This document shows, in pieces, positions 35,226-46,449 of a stretch of DNA of 64,000 nucleotides (the stretch's first letter is position 1; each line of letters starts with the position of its first letter). The notes beneath the pieces are model-generated. The model was not told where the DNA came from. It did no database searches and saw nothing but the letters and a program-made list of their open reading frames with translations. The DNA is from Coptis chinensis (lineage: Eukaryota; Streptophyta; Magnoliopsida; Ranunculales; Ranunculaceae). The DNA is taken from NCBI GenBank assembly GCA_015680905.1, contig CM027381.1, positions 18,577,501-18,641,500 of the forward strand. The letters are read 5' to 3'. A program made the translations under genes and the position numbers.

Positions 35226-37522
35226 GAGTCCACATAAAAATCATATGCTTTGCTATATAAACAAAGTTTGGAAACAGATTCATGAATCTTTGTGAATATC
35301 AAAAGGAAGTACCTGCAGGAGATGGTTCTGTATGATGTCACGAATGATTCTGCAAACCATCATTAAGTTTTAGTTGTCATTTAAGGAAGCAATATTGTAA
35401 TATTCTAAAATTAATCAACAATTTTGGATACATAGAGCATATGTACAATCCATGTTACAGACAGAAATTGAATAATGCTAGTGACATAAATCAATATCTT
35501 GAACACCTTAGCAAAATTTGAGTTTTTGGAAACAAAAGCATACCCATATTCATCAAAATATCCACCACGCCCGTCAGTTCCGAAATCTTCCCTGAAAACA
35601 ATCTGGAAATTGGAACACCAGTTAAGCATGCATTGAATTTAAGTTGTTACTTGTGTCCGAAAAGATGGGTATGCTTAACATTCTTCAAGTGCAAATTGAT
35701 GATCAGAATTTCGAAAAAAAGTATTTAAACTTTCATTTCAGTTGTGTTCCATACATAAACCATGACCTACGTATTAGTTTCTGGTAACTATAGCAAAGTC
35801 TAACATCTTTAACTAAGGCGGAAAGAAAAAAAACCTGGGGAGAAGAAGCATACTCTACATTACGTAAGACTGAGTAGACGAATGGAACTTATTTATTTTT
35901 TATCAATTGTAAAACGAAGGAAACTACTGTCAGTTTCTTTCAAAACCTTGACCACTTGAGTGGAAGAACTACATTTAAGTGCTGACTCCCGAACATTAAG
36001 AAATACAATAGCTCTCAAACAATATATCACCTGAATGTTATCAATGTTATCACGGTTCCACAGCGGCAAAAATAAGCGGTTTGCAAAACGGAGCACCAAC
36101 TGTCAGGTGGAAGCAAAACAAAAGGTAAATACAGAGCAAACAGGTCTTAGAATAAAACACAACTACAATAACAGCAGCAGCAGCAGCAAAAAACAACAAC
36201 AACCACGATGGTAATAAAAAAAATTTACGGAAGATGTTACCAAGTTTTGCACCAACTCCTTTCCTAAATAATGATCGATACGGTATATCTGTTTCTCCTC
36301 AAATAATTCCCCCAGCTGGGAACTCAGTTCCTCTGCAGAGTCTAAATCCTTGCCAAAAGGCTTCTCAACAACAATACGAGTCCAGCCACCATCATCAGCT
36401 GAAAAGGAGATAGTAAACATTCATGTAAGTTTACATAGAGATTGAATGTTCTGAAACTCTGGAGAAATGCAGGAATCCATAGTAGGTTCAGAAAAGAAAA
36501 TGCCTGCCAGAAAATTATCATGGAAAAAATACCTTTCCTATCTTAAGGACAAAAAGAAGAGAGATGGACGCAAGTGGATTAAGTCAAAGACCGTATTGAA
36601 GAAAATTAAAGAACCTATAATAAGGTTTTCTTCACACAAGTGTCCACATACAAGTTCTTACAAATGGTACGAAAGAGAATGACAAAATGAAAAACTGAGA
36701 TTGAGCTTGTTTCGCAAGCCAAGACGCGATGTAAACGACACTAGGCAAAGGAGTAAAATTGAAATTATATTCACCATAAAACTTACAATTATTCATGCAG
36801 AATTTTCTGATCATTTTGCTGACAGAAGGATACACTGACGGAGGAAGTGCAAGATAGAAAAGCCTTCGGGAAGTTCCATCTTGACTATTTCTCGAAACTT
36901 CATGCTCAGATATATTCTTATCTAACAAGCGAAATCCCTCCTCTCCATCATAAGAACCACTGACATATTTGATCTGCATAAACAAACATCCATAACAACT
37001 AAACATCCCATCTTCTTTACCTCAAAGAGATTATCTAAAACAAATATAACATACCAATTGCAAGAAGTTTGATACATCCTCTGAGTCATTTCCTTTCGAA
37101 AGATAACTGCAAGTAATATTCAAGAATTAAAATCGTAAAAGTGGTACTACTTATAAGTATTAAGTCAAGCCAATCTCACTCACCCGCGAATACGATCTCT
37201 TAGCTCATCATCAGAAATCTTAGTTCTAGCATATCCAAATATATGAACTTCATTTGATTGCAAAAATCCCTGAAGTGCAACAGTAATTTCAGTAACATAA
37301 AATATTTGAAGTAAAATAAAAACCCATAAAACAGTAAAACAAAACCTGTCTGTAAAGATTGTAAAGAGCAGGAAAAGTCTTTTTCTTAGCAAGATCACCA
37401 GAAGCACCCAAGACAACAATTGACAAGCATCCAGTTTCTGACACGTTATCAACTTCTCCTCTTCCATCTGTAAATGACTCACTCCTTAAATTCTTTTCCG
37501 TCGGTGATGATCCACTCGCCAT
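23795..37522 (-). CDS. G6PD: Cytosolic glucose-6-phosphate 1-dehydrogenase (15 exons)
   Basis: Exons are 37522-37346, 37269-37184, 37106-37055, 36973-36787, 36398-36241, 36099-36031, 35602-35544, 35349-35313, 35031-34960, 33776-33629, 33489-33394, 30835-30765, 25249-25134, 24940-24895 and 23962-23795. All join in frame with GT-AG borders to 513 aa, the usual length of the plant cytosolic form. The enzyme oxidises glucose-6-phosphate to 6-phosphogluconolactone with NADP+, the first step of the oxidative pentose-phosphate pathway. Visible motifs are the NADP-binding [10 protein letters not shown] (39-48), EKPFGKD (about 179-185) and the active-site RIDHYLGKE (207-215, with catalytic His and substrate-binding Lys). 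The C-terminus ends [10 protein letters not shown]. No transit peptide precedes the catalytic domain ([11 protein letters not shown] start), which argues for the cytosolic rather than plastidic isoform. Intron 12 is 5.5 kb because of transposon insertion. No defect is seen. Confidence 0.96.
24118..24513 (-). mobile_element. SINE-like element, copy 3, split by a hAT MITE
   Basis: On the minus strand it starts GGTGTCCAGTGGCCTACTGC, continues AAGACTTGGGAG and, after the inserted element, GGTTGGGCCCAAAGGTC. It then has GGGTTCGAATCCCGCC, a good Pol III B box (GGTTCGAATCC), a 3' portion with GGAATAAAAGCTAAATTATC, and an A-run. A-box-like TGGCCTACTGC lies in the head. It is a tRNA-derived SINE by structure. 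It lies in intron 14 of the G6PD gene. Confidence 0.7.
24221..24474. mobile_element. hAT-type MITE (254 bp) inside the SINE
   Basis: The ends are TAGGGCAGAGAATCGGGTCGG and the inverse of TAGGGCAGGGATCAGGTCGG. Perfect 8-bp target duplications CTCCCAAG lie at 24213-24220 and 24475-24482, which restores a continuous SINE when removed. The interior is repeats of TTCGGGT/TTCGGAT without coding capacity. The 8-bp duplication and the TAGGG start fit hAT. Confidence 0.9.
25590..26165. mobile_element. GGTTCAACC-rich MITE-like repeat
   Basis: Both ends are rich in GGTTCAACC, ACCGGGTC, GGTTGAAC and ACCGGTTCACC segments in opposite orientation, for example CACTGGGTTGGCGGTTCAAC on the left and GAGACCGGTTCACCAG on the right. 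The middle is AT-rich. Dispersed plant repeats of this character are common, but exact ends and a target duplication are not clear. It lies in G6PD intron 12. Confidence 0.45.
27292..27710 (+). pseudogene. RPA1-like OB-fold fragment, left arm of P2
   Basis: Exon 1 is 27292-27435 ([28 protein letters not shown], then ILIIDEH) and is followed by GTAAGT. After an 84-bp intron ending ACAG, exon 2 starts GAACATCAAATACACGC and reads [12 protein letters not shown], then NGTIFSIQN before a stop. It is the least damaged of the four copies. The W-K-I-x-V-R-V-x-R core followed by LIIDEH, with the intron in that place, is what I expect of an RPA70-like DBD-A. Only the first part of one OB fold is present. 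Confidence 0.58.
28500..28895 (-). pseudogene. RPA1-like OB-fold fragment, right arm of P2
   Basis: On the minus strand: [14 protein letters not shown][17 protein letters not shown], [19 protein letters not shown]. In-frame stops and a lost GT donor (ATAAGT) show decay. It is the inverted partner of 27292-27710. Confidence 0.5.
29515..29928. mobile_element. Nearly fully palindromic MITE (~414 bp) inside P2
   Basis: It begins ACACTGAATTTATTGAGAAG and ends with its inverse TTCTCAATAAATTCAGTGT. Pairing continues inward through GGAGTTTGAGCTATT, GGACTTATATTTATAG and CATTATGAG for about 190 bp per arm. Transcription would give a long hairpin. It interrupts the right arm of P2. No target duplication was fixed and no coding region is present. 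Confidence 0.75.
31655..32392. mobile_element. TIR element (~740 bp) in G6PD intron 11
   Basis: About 70-75 bp at each end are inverse copies: GGATGGCTAGCCTCCTGCC and GGTAGGACCGTCCTACCTAT on the left, against GGCAGGACGCTAGCAATCC and GGATAGTCCTACCCCCAT on the right. The interior has a pyrimidine-rich stretch (CTTTTTCTTTTTCTTTTAC near 31925) and CACCACCACCGG. No transposase is visible. Long TIRs suggest a Mutator-like non-autonomous element; the target duplication was not resolved. Confidence 0.65.
32845..33012. repeat. Recent ~83-bp tandem duplication
   Basis: GCTACTGCACACTGTAGCTA, then CTATACACTCTTCAGTGTTC and CCCTAAAGTCTGTGCCACCT, occurs twice in tandem (about 32847-32924 and 32928-33012). 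The copies are almost identical apart from a short indel (CGATATT against TGACATTCAGAG), so it is a young slippage or unequal-exchange event. It lies in G6PD intron 11. The remainder of that intron has nothing else that I recognise. Confidence 0.8.
34230..34530 (+). pseudogene. LINE-type RNase H C-terminal relic
   Basis: The plus strand encodes [12 protein letters not shown], then [12 protein letters not shown] and [16 protein letters not shown]. The latter matches the end of plant LINE RNase H domains (I-x-R-E-x-N-x-x-A-D). Upstream frames are full of stops. It lies in G6PD intron 9, opposite to the gene. Confidence 0.5.
35178..35220. repeat. A-run plus (TA)n microsatellite
   Basis: Twelve or more A residues are followed by about 30 bp of TA repeats in a G6PD intron. 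Tracts of this type explain the isoleucine-tyrosine-rich false frames on both strands. A (GA)n run at 33318-33339 is a second microsatellite in the gene. Confidence 0.9.
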
Positions 37523-38777
37523 TTTAATCCTATATAGATCTGAGTCAAATCAAAATTTCAAGAATTGAAATATATATATTATATCGAAAAAAAAAAAAAA
37601 AAATGTTACGTACCGGTTTAGTTTAGTTTGGTGTAAGTGATCTGATTAGTAGAGTTTAGTTATAATATAGAACTAAAATAGAAGGGATCGGGATAAATGA
37701 TTCGATCGATTAAATATGTACTGAAAATATGCCCAACTAAACAATTACGCGCGGACCTTGGACCTTAATGGCCCGACTGAATGTCTCAATCGGTCTGTTT
37801 TGTGAGATTGATATTTTATAATTTTGAATTGGGTTGGTGAGTGGTTAACTAGTGACCAACAACTCCCTTTTTGTGTCTCGTCTCTTCACTTTCTTACTAT
37901 CACTGTTTTTTTCGCGGGCAGCCTTGTTTTTTATACTACTTGATCGTCGACACTCGACACCTCTTTTAACTTTTACGGTCTTAGTTATTTTTTAACCAAC
38001 TCAATATATATGGACTTGTTGCAAGTGCATTCAGTGTGTACCGCGGCCTATGGCCCAGCCCATGATCAACAAAGGCTAAAAGTAGAGAGGAAGCCAGTGT
38101 TCTATCTTGACGTCTGGCCTTCTTACCCCCTTTGATTCCAGTATGGCAGTATCAATTCCACTGATTCCACAGTTGATTGACATATTTCTCGTATTGTGCT
38201 ATTGGTAAGAGAAGCTTTACAATGACACATTATTGGATGGTATACGGTATACATCTCCCAGGTAAAAAAATACACATTGGCTGTACTTGTTTGCCCTACA
38301 AATTTGAAAATTTTTCCTTGAAGAAACTAGAACAAAATACGAGCCAAAGATAGATATCCTACCCATTTCCACCACTAGAATAGGATGGAAATACTGCTAC
38401 AGCTTTGTGGTTATAAAATGGCAGTCTTTACTATATTTCCAATTTTTTTTTTTTTAAGTATTATGGAAGTGAAAATTCAAGTCTAAATTTTTACTGGGAA
38501 ATGCTTACAAATTTCCAGTTTAAAGAAGGACAACCTGATTCACCAAAACAAATTCTGGTGTTAACTGTTTGCAATTTTTAACACCCCAAAGTCGACCTAC
38601 CACCAAGAATGACAGAGTACAGCAGAAACAGTAACCATAGAAAAGCAGTAATCATAAAAAACCAGCCCCACAAAACCACAACCTACAACCATTTAAAACG
38701 GTTTATAAGTTTCCCAACCGCAGGACTAGAAACTCAACATAATTAAGTTTATTTCCAATCCATGGTATTATTTGGGA
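37523..38777 (-). promoter_or_regulatory. G6PD 5' UTR/promoter and spacer to the Helitron
   Basis: No gene is seen. The first few hundred bases upstream of the G6PD start should contain its leader and promoter (TATATATATTATAT at about 37570, an A-run at 37586-37602). TATTTTTTAACC and CAATATATATGG-like segments follow. I cannot place a start site. Confidence 0.35.
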
Positions 38778-38804
38778 CTAGTGAATGCCCGTGCCAGTCG
38801 GCAC
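38778..38804 (-). terminator. Helitron 3' terminal hairpin
   Basis: Five GC-rich base pairs (GTGCC with GGCAC) and a 4-nt loop sit 13 nt before the CTAG end. In Helitrons this structure marks the end of rolling-circle strand transfer. The layout is the same as at 2603-2630, but the stem sequence differs, so the two belong to different families. Confidence 0.8.
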
Positions 38805-39711
38805 TCTAGACACATTGCTTTTGAACAACACCCCAAGAGAGACCATCTCTATGGTAGCATTGTATCGATGATATAACCATTTCCAACAGTTTTATACTTC
38901 ATAATCATTTCATACACATACTCAAGTGAGTTTAATTATTGCAATTCTATGCATTTCATTTTATCACAAACCAACTCATTACACATACTCTTATACATTC
39001 ATTAATTTAATACATATCAGAATGAGAATGATGAAAATAAAGGGAGAGAGTCTTCAATTAAGAGCATCATCATTTTTTTTTTTTAAAAATAAAAAAATCC
39101 AGCAGAGTCTCCTTTGTATTTTCAACATTTCAAAAACCTAAATCCTGTCATAACCTGAAAATCAAACAATACAATTCTCATAGATCAACCATACCAAAAT
39201 ATATAACTTCATATTTATACATAACACAAATTACTTCTAAAACTAAAAGACAACTCATTAAACATTAAAGAAGACTTTGCATAATTTTTCACCTGGGGCT
39301 AATTCTAGTAACGAAAGGGAAAAATAAAATAAAATAAATACTCCACGCCCACTTATCGAGTTCCTCATTTCTCTCATTCTCCTCTCTATGCATACTATTC
39401 ACACCATTCTGCTACCATATGGATAAATCCGCCATGGAGCAAAGACTACAATCATGTCGCTGAAAAATTATGGCAATTTAACTTGGTATCTGCAAACAAA
39501 CCACATACACATGATTTTTTTAGACTTGATACATTTAGCATATTGTTTACAAAAGAGATGGTTTTCAAAATAAAATAATCTCTATTCTTATTTTTAAGTA
39601 TCCACGCTATCATCAACAAAAAAAAACTATCATAAAAACTTACATAGCATATATATGGATACAATATATTCTTTATTTTCTAAACCAATAAAAGTAACAT
39701 TCTTTAATTTC

Positions 39712-42700
39712 TCACTTGCCTTTTCTCATTGGTATCGATGTCCTTAGAGAAGAACTTCGGGTATCGACATTTGTAGTACAATTTATTGCATTAGGTGGAA
39801 GAAAAAGCGGATATTCTTTTTGAAGAAGTACATCGGACATGGCCACATAGAGTTGCCCATGACTGAAAACCGGTGTCCTCAAATCAATGCCAACATATTT
39901 CATCGGACCCTTGCGACTTATTAATTGTCATGGCATAAGCTAGTCGAGCAGGGAATTGTCGTCTTGATAGTTTGAAAGGCAACTCTGCATTTGAGGGAGC
40001 CGAGATATTCTTGGGATGAGTACGGATTTCCGGCTTTCTCTCGAGTCAAAATTTTAGCTTGAAGGACTTTACTTCGCACATTGAAGCACCATAAGTCGTG
40101 GTCCCATTGCAAAGGCCATCTTTAGGTGCTATGTTCCCGAAGCAACATTATAGGGCATCCGGGTTTTAACTTGAGATTGAAAGGTGGTAAGCTAGAAGGG
40201 TCGAGGGAGTTAGAAACTTCGGTGGGATAGTGAGCCCCACTTGGATTATCAATATCATCTTCGATGATTTTATCTGCCGCCAAATACTCAAGCGCTTCAC
40301 GGGGAAACAAATTGATTGCAACCTCATTAATTGCACTCACATCATCATTACGGGCGGCAAGAATAGTCGCGATCGGTTAAGAAATTTGGAGGCGGTGTGT
40401 CCATAACATCCAATTGGGGATAGGCAGAGAAGATGAGTTCTTGGATATTGGTACATTTCGTATTCCATTCGGCAATTTATGCGCATTCTTTGGGATTCGA
40501 ACCAATCTAAATGAATCAAAGCAAAAAAAATGAATTCATTAGTTTCTAAAATAGTTTGTTTATATATGGAACTAATGGAGAAAAAAAACATTCTAATTAG
40601 AAGGCATTAGTAGCACACCTCCAACAAAAAATCGGCGAATTCGACATTCTCGGACTCTGCCATTTCAAGCCGCATGTTTTGTACCAAGTGCAAAACTTCT
40701 AAATAACTCCAAAGGAAAGAGCCGAGTTGATGCACCAACAAATTGCTCTCTCGGCCTAACGGTATAATAGCGAGGCGGTGTTTGTCGAAAATCACCACCA
40801 AGAACTGTAGTGATACCACCAAATATCTTCTTGTTTCCACAAATATCTTGAAGTGTTCTATCCACAACCTCAACCAAGGTATCTATGTTGCATGGGCACC
40901 TCGTCCCAAACAATTAGTTTTGTTTCTTTAAATAGGTCGACAAAGGTCGAGGAATGTTTAGTGAAGCCGCAAAAGTGGTATCCATCACATCAATTGGAAT
41001 TTTAAATGTAGAATGAGCGGTCGTCCACCCGGAACAATAACATAGATGCAATTCGATGATGCCACCATGATGACAATAAGACCCGTCTTTCGCGGCGGCC
41101 TTTGCAATTGTATTATACAAAAAGTTTTCCACTGTACCGCTCCATTCAAAAGAAAAGTTTGCCCTTGTCACCATATAATTGAATCGATCCACAGCGGTAA
41201 GATAAGCATGAAGTTGTTCGGCATTAAGGCGACTCACATCAACTGCGACCTCTCTTCTCCTATGCCTTCATGCTGAAGTTGGTGTTGCTCCCAAATGAGC
41301 CTATTGCCAACAATTTTGCTCCAATCCTCCTTTTGCTTTGGCATGGGCGGGAAATCTTCCAATGTCTTCCCAGATTCTAAAAGGATTTGTTCCACCAGAT
41401 ATAAGCCGTAATCTGTTATTTGCTCATCAGTTGGATCTGGGATGTCGTGCTTTGTTCGAAGCCAGTGTCCAAGATCATCACATATACTCGATGCAAATTT
41501 GCTCCAAAGTAGATCCGGTTAAGTAGCGGATGACACTCTAAAAGAATTACACAAAACAACCTCCGTAGTTGATATCCAGTTTTCATTATCGCCGCCTCTT
41601 CTAGGCATTGTATCCACTCATCATCAGCTTCCAACAGCCCACGGGCAATACATGCTTCTTTGTATGTGCTGTACACGGTATCACCAACTTTATAAAGATA
41701 TGCAAAGGAGGTAGGCCCTTTTACAACAGTAAGTAGCAAACGTAGATAAAACCTCTCCCGGCATTGGGGCTTGCAAAATACATCCTACCAATGGAAGGTC
41801 CCTGAGTCCTAGGAGTCCACTCTTGAGAGTCTTTGTGAAAAACATAGTGTCTTGGAAATTCTTGATAGGTAAATGCTCGTGCATTTGGATCTTCAAAGAC
41901 AACACTAAAAGAAAAAGTTTGTCGGTGTTGAGGTTTGGTCTCCGGCTCGGGCAAGAATTGCATCCATGGGCTCTTTGCTATTGAAAACAACCCTATGCAT
42001 GCCTTCCAAATGAAGCCAATCGTTGACACTTGACACTTGGAAACTCTTTATGCATTGATTTGAAATAGATGCCATGCATTACATGTTGGTCCAATGTACC
42101 TTGCATCGATATATTCTTTGAATCTCATCATTTGTTCTGCCGCCACCTTTGTTGCTTTGTCATAGCCTTTGTAGATGTACTTGTTAATATATTTAACAGC
42201 TTGACACGATGCACAAACTTCAACATTGATATGGCGTCAAACATTTCGCACAGATATGCATTGTAGGGAACAACATCTCCATTATCAACTTTAACCATTT
42301 TATTCCTCCTCTTCACAAAAATATTTCTTGCCCGATGTCGCGCCCGGTAAATGGAGTACCCTTTTTATCCATAATTGTTTCCTCCACAAACTCTTTTGGA
42401 TAGGCTTTGGTGCATCGACCATTTTCCATACATGAAGCACTCGGATCTCAATCACCACGGGGGCCATGAACCATGCACTTCTTCACCTGTTTCAAACAAT
42501 GCGGGGTGGGTGTCGGGTCCGGGAATTCGCACATACAAATTTATCCACTTCTCTCATTTGTTTGGGATCTTGTCATCATGCGCGCGAGAAATAAAAGGCA
42601 ATGCATGTGTGGAAGACCGCTTCTGAAATTCAATGGTATAGACATATGCAACCACCCGGCCGAAGATATCATTCTTCAAGATTTCTTTCATAATTGCTTT

Positions 42701-44100
42701 TCGTTTTATTTCGAATACCCGTGCAACTATTTCGGGCGAAGTGTCGAAGTCCGGTGTTCCTTGAGCGCATCTTTAATTTCACGCCAATTAGGGGTTTGCA
42801 GTCACCGTAAGAAAAATATCTGGGTGCTTATAGTGTCGGGTGATAGCCATTGAATCCTGAAAAATCTCGTACATGTGCCTTGGACTTCCAACATGCGAGG
42901 AAGGCAAAATGAACCGTTGGCCAATTTGATCAGGACTTAATCCCTCAAGTGCAACATCTGTCAAGCACTTGTACACATCCGAACGGATGGTGTCTTGATT
43001 TAGTCTAATGTATCGCAGACGGTTCTGCTCATATGCAGCCCAAGCATCAACCAAAAATTCATGCAACAATTTACACCCTAGCAAGATGGATGAGTACTCT
43101 GTGGGTCGTTCAAACAAACGGTAGGCGTAATACAATAATTGGGTGAGTCTTGCATTACTTGGAGCATTTCTCTTGACGTCCCACAACTTCAAATCAGGTG
43201 ACCAACCCAAATCCCCATAAGGAAACAGAAGAACATAATGCAAAGGCAAATAAGCGGGATGACATTCGCTTATCCGTTCCAACTTATGCCCTCCTCTCAA
43301 GCGAAGTACAATATCACGCATGGCATCAACCTTACTCCCATCTCCAGGCAATATCACTGCAATCTCATCAGTTGTTGGAAGATTGTACCTTCGTCTATCC
43401 GAACGCGGATCATAGTGTAGATGGACTGGAACATTGTTATTCTCAGAAGCATTTTCAGTTAAAACCTCAAATGCTTGCTTATAGATATCACAAAACTTGT
43501 GGGTCTGCAGAAGAGTTTCTTGTACAGTTTTCAACACTTCTCTTGACAAATTCGGGTTGCGATTGTAGCGGTGATCCAAAGCAGCTAGGGGATCATAAAT
43601 ATAAAGTTGCGAAAACTTAGGTTCCATCCCCGGATCAGGCAACAATGAACCGATTTGGTGCCGCAACTCCCCATGGACAGTGAATGAGGTTGGACCACGC
43701 CCATGTAACACACGATCGTTAAATTTGCAACCAAGACCGGTAAAGGCATTACACACATTATATTGCGAATCTGCTCCACGGAATAATCTTGCACGTTTAT
43801 TAGATCCTTTGAATAAAGATTTAAGTGCGAAGGCGTGATGGAAAGAAGCGGTAGCTTAACTTTTCCTTGTAAACAGCAAGTTCCAAATAAAGGTCGGTTC
43901 GCCTTGATTTTGATAACTGTTCATCTTTCCAATGAAGGGCGAACAAAATGGGACAGAGAACATCCATCTTTCCTTAAAGAAAGTGGCGGCGATTTGGGAA
44001 CAGAAGCACATGGGCTCTATGAGGATTAAGAATTTCTTCTTCACTTTCATCAAATCCAGTCATATCATGATCACTGCAAAAATAGACCTATGATATATCA
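39712..44100 (-). pseudogene. RepHel: Rep nuclease plus Pif1-like helicase, frameshifted
   Basis: In order on the minus strand: a zinc-finger region (CP..FALHWKDEQLS, CCLQGKVKLPLL); a Helitron_like_N domain in a 322-codon frame at 43756-42788 (LHYVLLFPYGDLGW, QDSMAITRHYKHPDIFLTVT); the Rep HUH motif GLPHMHCL (near 42609, one base out of frame); the two-tyrosine motif KYINKYIYKGYDK (42196-42157); FPRHYVFHKDSQEW. The Pif1 helicase part has LNAEQLHAY, a damaged Walker A (GTVEN for GTGKT), Walker B VWDEVPM (shifted frame), [24 protein letters not shown] and a final [19 protein letters not shown]. More than ten frame breaks and stops make it non-functional. The protein would nick, unwind and rejoin Helitron ends. 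Confidence 0.9.
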
Positions 44101-44153
44101 CGCTTTACAGTATGTTGAAACCTAACAAAAGAGTGAGAATTTAAGCACTTGAC

Positions 44154-44873
44154 TTACATAGTGTTATCCTCACAACTTTGCATTGTGACATCTTCCGTGA
44201 TAGATGAAGAGGACCCAACTTCGTACGTTGACCTCGTTTTCTTAAAGGAATCTGATATGTAATCAGACATAACGTCTTTTTCCCTCCGTCTTCGATTTTG
44301 TTGTGCTATAGTCCTTTGATCGATATCTTTTTCTCTTCGAAGACGTTGTGCAATAGATCTCCGATTAGGAGGTGCAATAGAGCTTTGGAATGGGAGGCAC
44401 AATAGATAAGAGATTGGGGAGGCGCAGTAGATCTTCGATTAGGAGGCTAAATGAGATAAACACATTAGGAGCTGCGGAGATAGTCGATTAGGAGGCACAA
44501 CAGATAACCTATTAAGAGCCGCAGGAGAGCTTCGATTAGGAGGCACGACAGATAACCTATTAAGAGCTGCGGGAGATTTTCGATTAGAAGGCACAACAGA
44601 TAACCAATTCGGAGCCGCATTAGATCTTCGATTAGGAGGCACAACAACAGATAACCTATTCGGAGCCGCATTAGGTCTTCGATTAGGAGGCATAACAAAT
44701 AAAATATTGGGAGTCGCAGTTGATCTTCGATTAGGAGGCACATATACCAGATTAGGAGACACAACATTTCTTCGATGTGGAGGCACATATACCAGATTGG
44801 GAGGTTCTGCTATGGAATTGGCTGGGTGAACTAACGATTCCCTTCCTCTCTCTTCAATGCGCTCTTTAACCAT
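44154..44873 (-). pseudogene. Helitron N-terminal exon with 16-residue VPPNRRS repeats
   Basis: From ATG at 44873, a 144-codon frame carries about seven copies of a unit close to VPPNRRSNAAPNRLSV, at 48-bp spacing in the DNA. After a stop and frameshift the repeats continue weakly (IAPPNRRSIAQRLRREKD). They are followed by a basic/acidic segment (RRRREKDVMSDYISD) and a GTAAGT donor near 44158, with an acceptor near 44074 leading into the zinc-finger region. Basic RRREKD-type stretches are usual at the N-terminus of plant Helitron helicases. The Pro/Asn/Arg repeat is not something I recognise. It may be a simple tandem expansion with no function. Confidence 0.65.
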
Positions 44874-46449
44874 GATTGCCTAGGAAGCGTCAATTCGCAA
44901 AAATTTGGAAACACACAAAGTTAAAGAATCAAAACGGAGCTCTAATCAAAGAGCACAGTGAAGACTCAAAGTAGTAAATATAAAAAAAGGAAACCAACCA
45001 GCAATGCTCATAGACTTTTCACACTAAAGTAAGACCACCAGTGGAACGAAGTAAGAAATTGCCTTCACTTACTTCTGAACGGTCAATTTAAATAAAATCA
45101 CTTCCTATTAAATAAAAGGATTCTCCACTTCCTATTAGATATTGAAATTATAACAAATTGGCAAGAGTTTGAGTTGTCGAGATATATCTAGGAATTAACA
45201 AAGAAAATTCTAATTCTAATTAAGTCTACATTTTAATCATCTATTCTCCGCTACCGATATATATCTAGGAATTAACAAAGAAAATTCTAATTCTAATTAA
45301 GTCTACATTTTAACTTCTGTCATTCTCCACTATCGATGGTAAAAAAAAAGAATTCGAAAAGTAACCCAATTAAACGCTCTAGTAGTAGCGACACCAATTA
45401 CAAAGTTAAAAAAAAAATAGCACACCAGCACAAAATAACGACACCAGCACAAAGTTAACAAATACCCATTTCTTAATTCAAAAAGAAAAAACAAATAAGT
45501 TAGGGGGTTCAATAAAATTTGAAAAGAAAAATTGAAATAAGCTAGAGGGTTCAATAAATTTCAATAAATTTAAATATGCAAAACAAATTATAATGTATCA
45601 ACTAACACTAAGAAAAACAATCTCAAGTTAACAAATCTCAGATAATACCAATGCAAAGATTCAAACAAAACACCTAAAGATGTAAAATTTCAACCATTTT
45701 CAAATAACTCACATCAAAACACCCAAATCTAACAACAAAAACCAAACTAAATTACAATCCAATCCAAATTTCCAATATCAAATCAGATCCAAAACCATTA
45801 AAAATGATATTCAATAGATAGATACTCAAATAGAGATTGTAATCGCATTCTAAAATGCCGAAATAATTATATTTCAAATTCTTTTGGCAGAGCTTTGAAA
45901 ACAATGCATGGAAAACAATGTATCGATCCTTTTTCCATCTGCATATAATGCTGATGATGGCATCGTCATCTCTTTGCACTTTTGATTTCTATTCTACGCC
46001 TATGCAAGTGGCGTAATAAATTCGATGATGATTTCAAACTATGGCGTGGAATGTTCCGGGCCAAGAGAAAAATCCAATAATTTCTCCATCGGGGAAAAAG
46101 GAAACGATTAAGCTAGGAAGAGGTTTTTCCAAGACAGAGATTAAACAAATAAGCTAGCAGGTTTTTGATGGCTTATTTCTATTTTTTTTGGATAACCTTT
46201 GGTTTTTTTTTTGGATAACTAAACCTTTGTCTGAGGCAGTTTAAATGAGCAAAACTTTAATAAGCTTGAACCCCGCATTTGGTGTAAGAGAAGGTAAGTA
46301 AAAGTAAAAACCAAGTGAGAGCATTTCGTCTCTTTTCAAGAAATTAAAATGAAACCCGCATCTCTACCATTAGATCTTGGTCAAACAGATCTGGACCGTT
46401 CTTTATTATAGTTTTGTCTTTTAGTGAAAAAAAAACCCTATCTTATTAG
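44874..46449. other. Helitron 5' non-coding region with a 76-bp duplication
   Basis: AT-rich sequence without a supported gene. GATATATCTAGGAATTAACA through TTAAGTCTACATTTTAA occurs twice in tandem (about 45178-45256 and 45258-45334). Promoter elements for RepHel are expected here but cannot be fixed. Confidence 0.6.

Noticed and set aside
35043-35341. Ile-Tyr-rich frames in a G6PD intron
   Set aside because: Translation of an A-run and a (TA)n microsatellite between G6PD exons 8 and 9.
43198-43620. 140-codon open frame on the plus strand
   Set aside because: It is antisense to the Helitron_like_N domain, whose protein motifs are clear on the minus strand.
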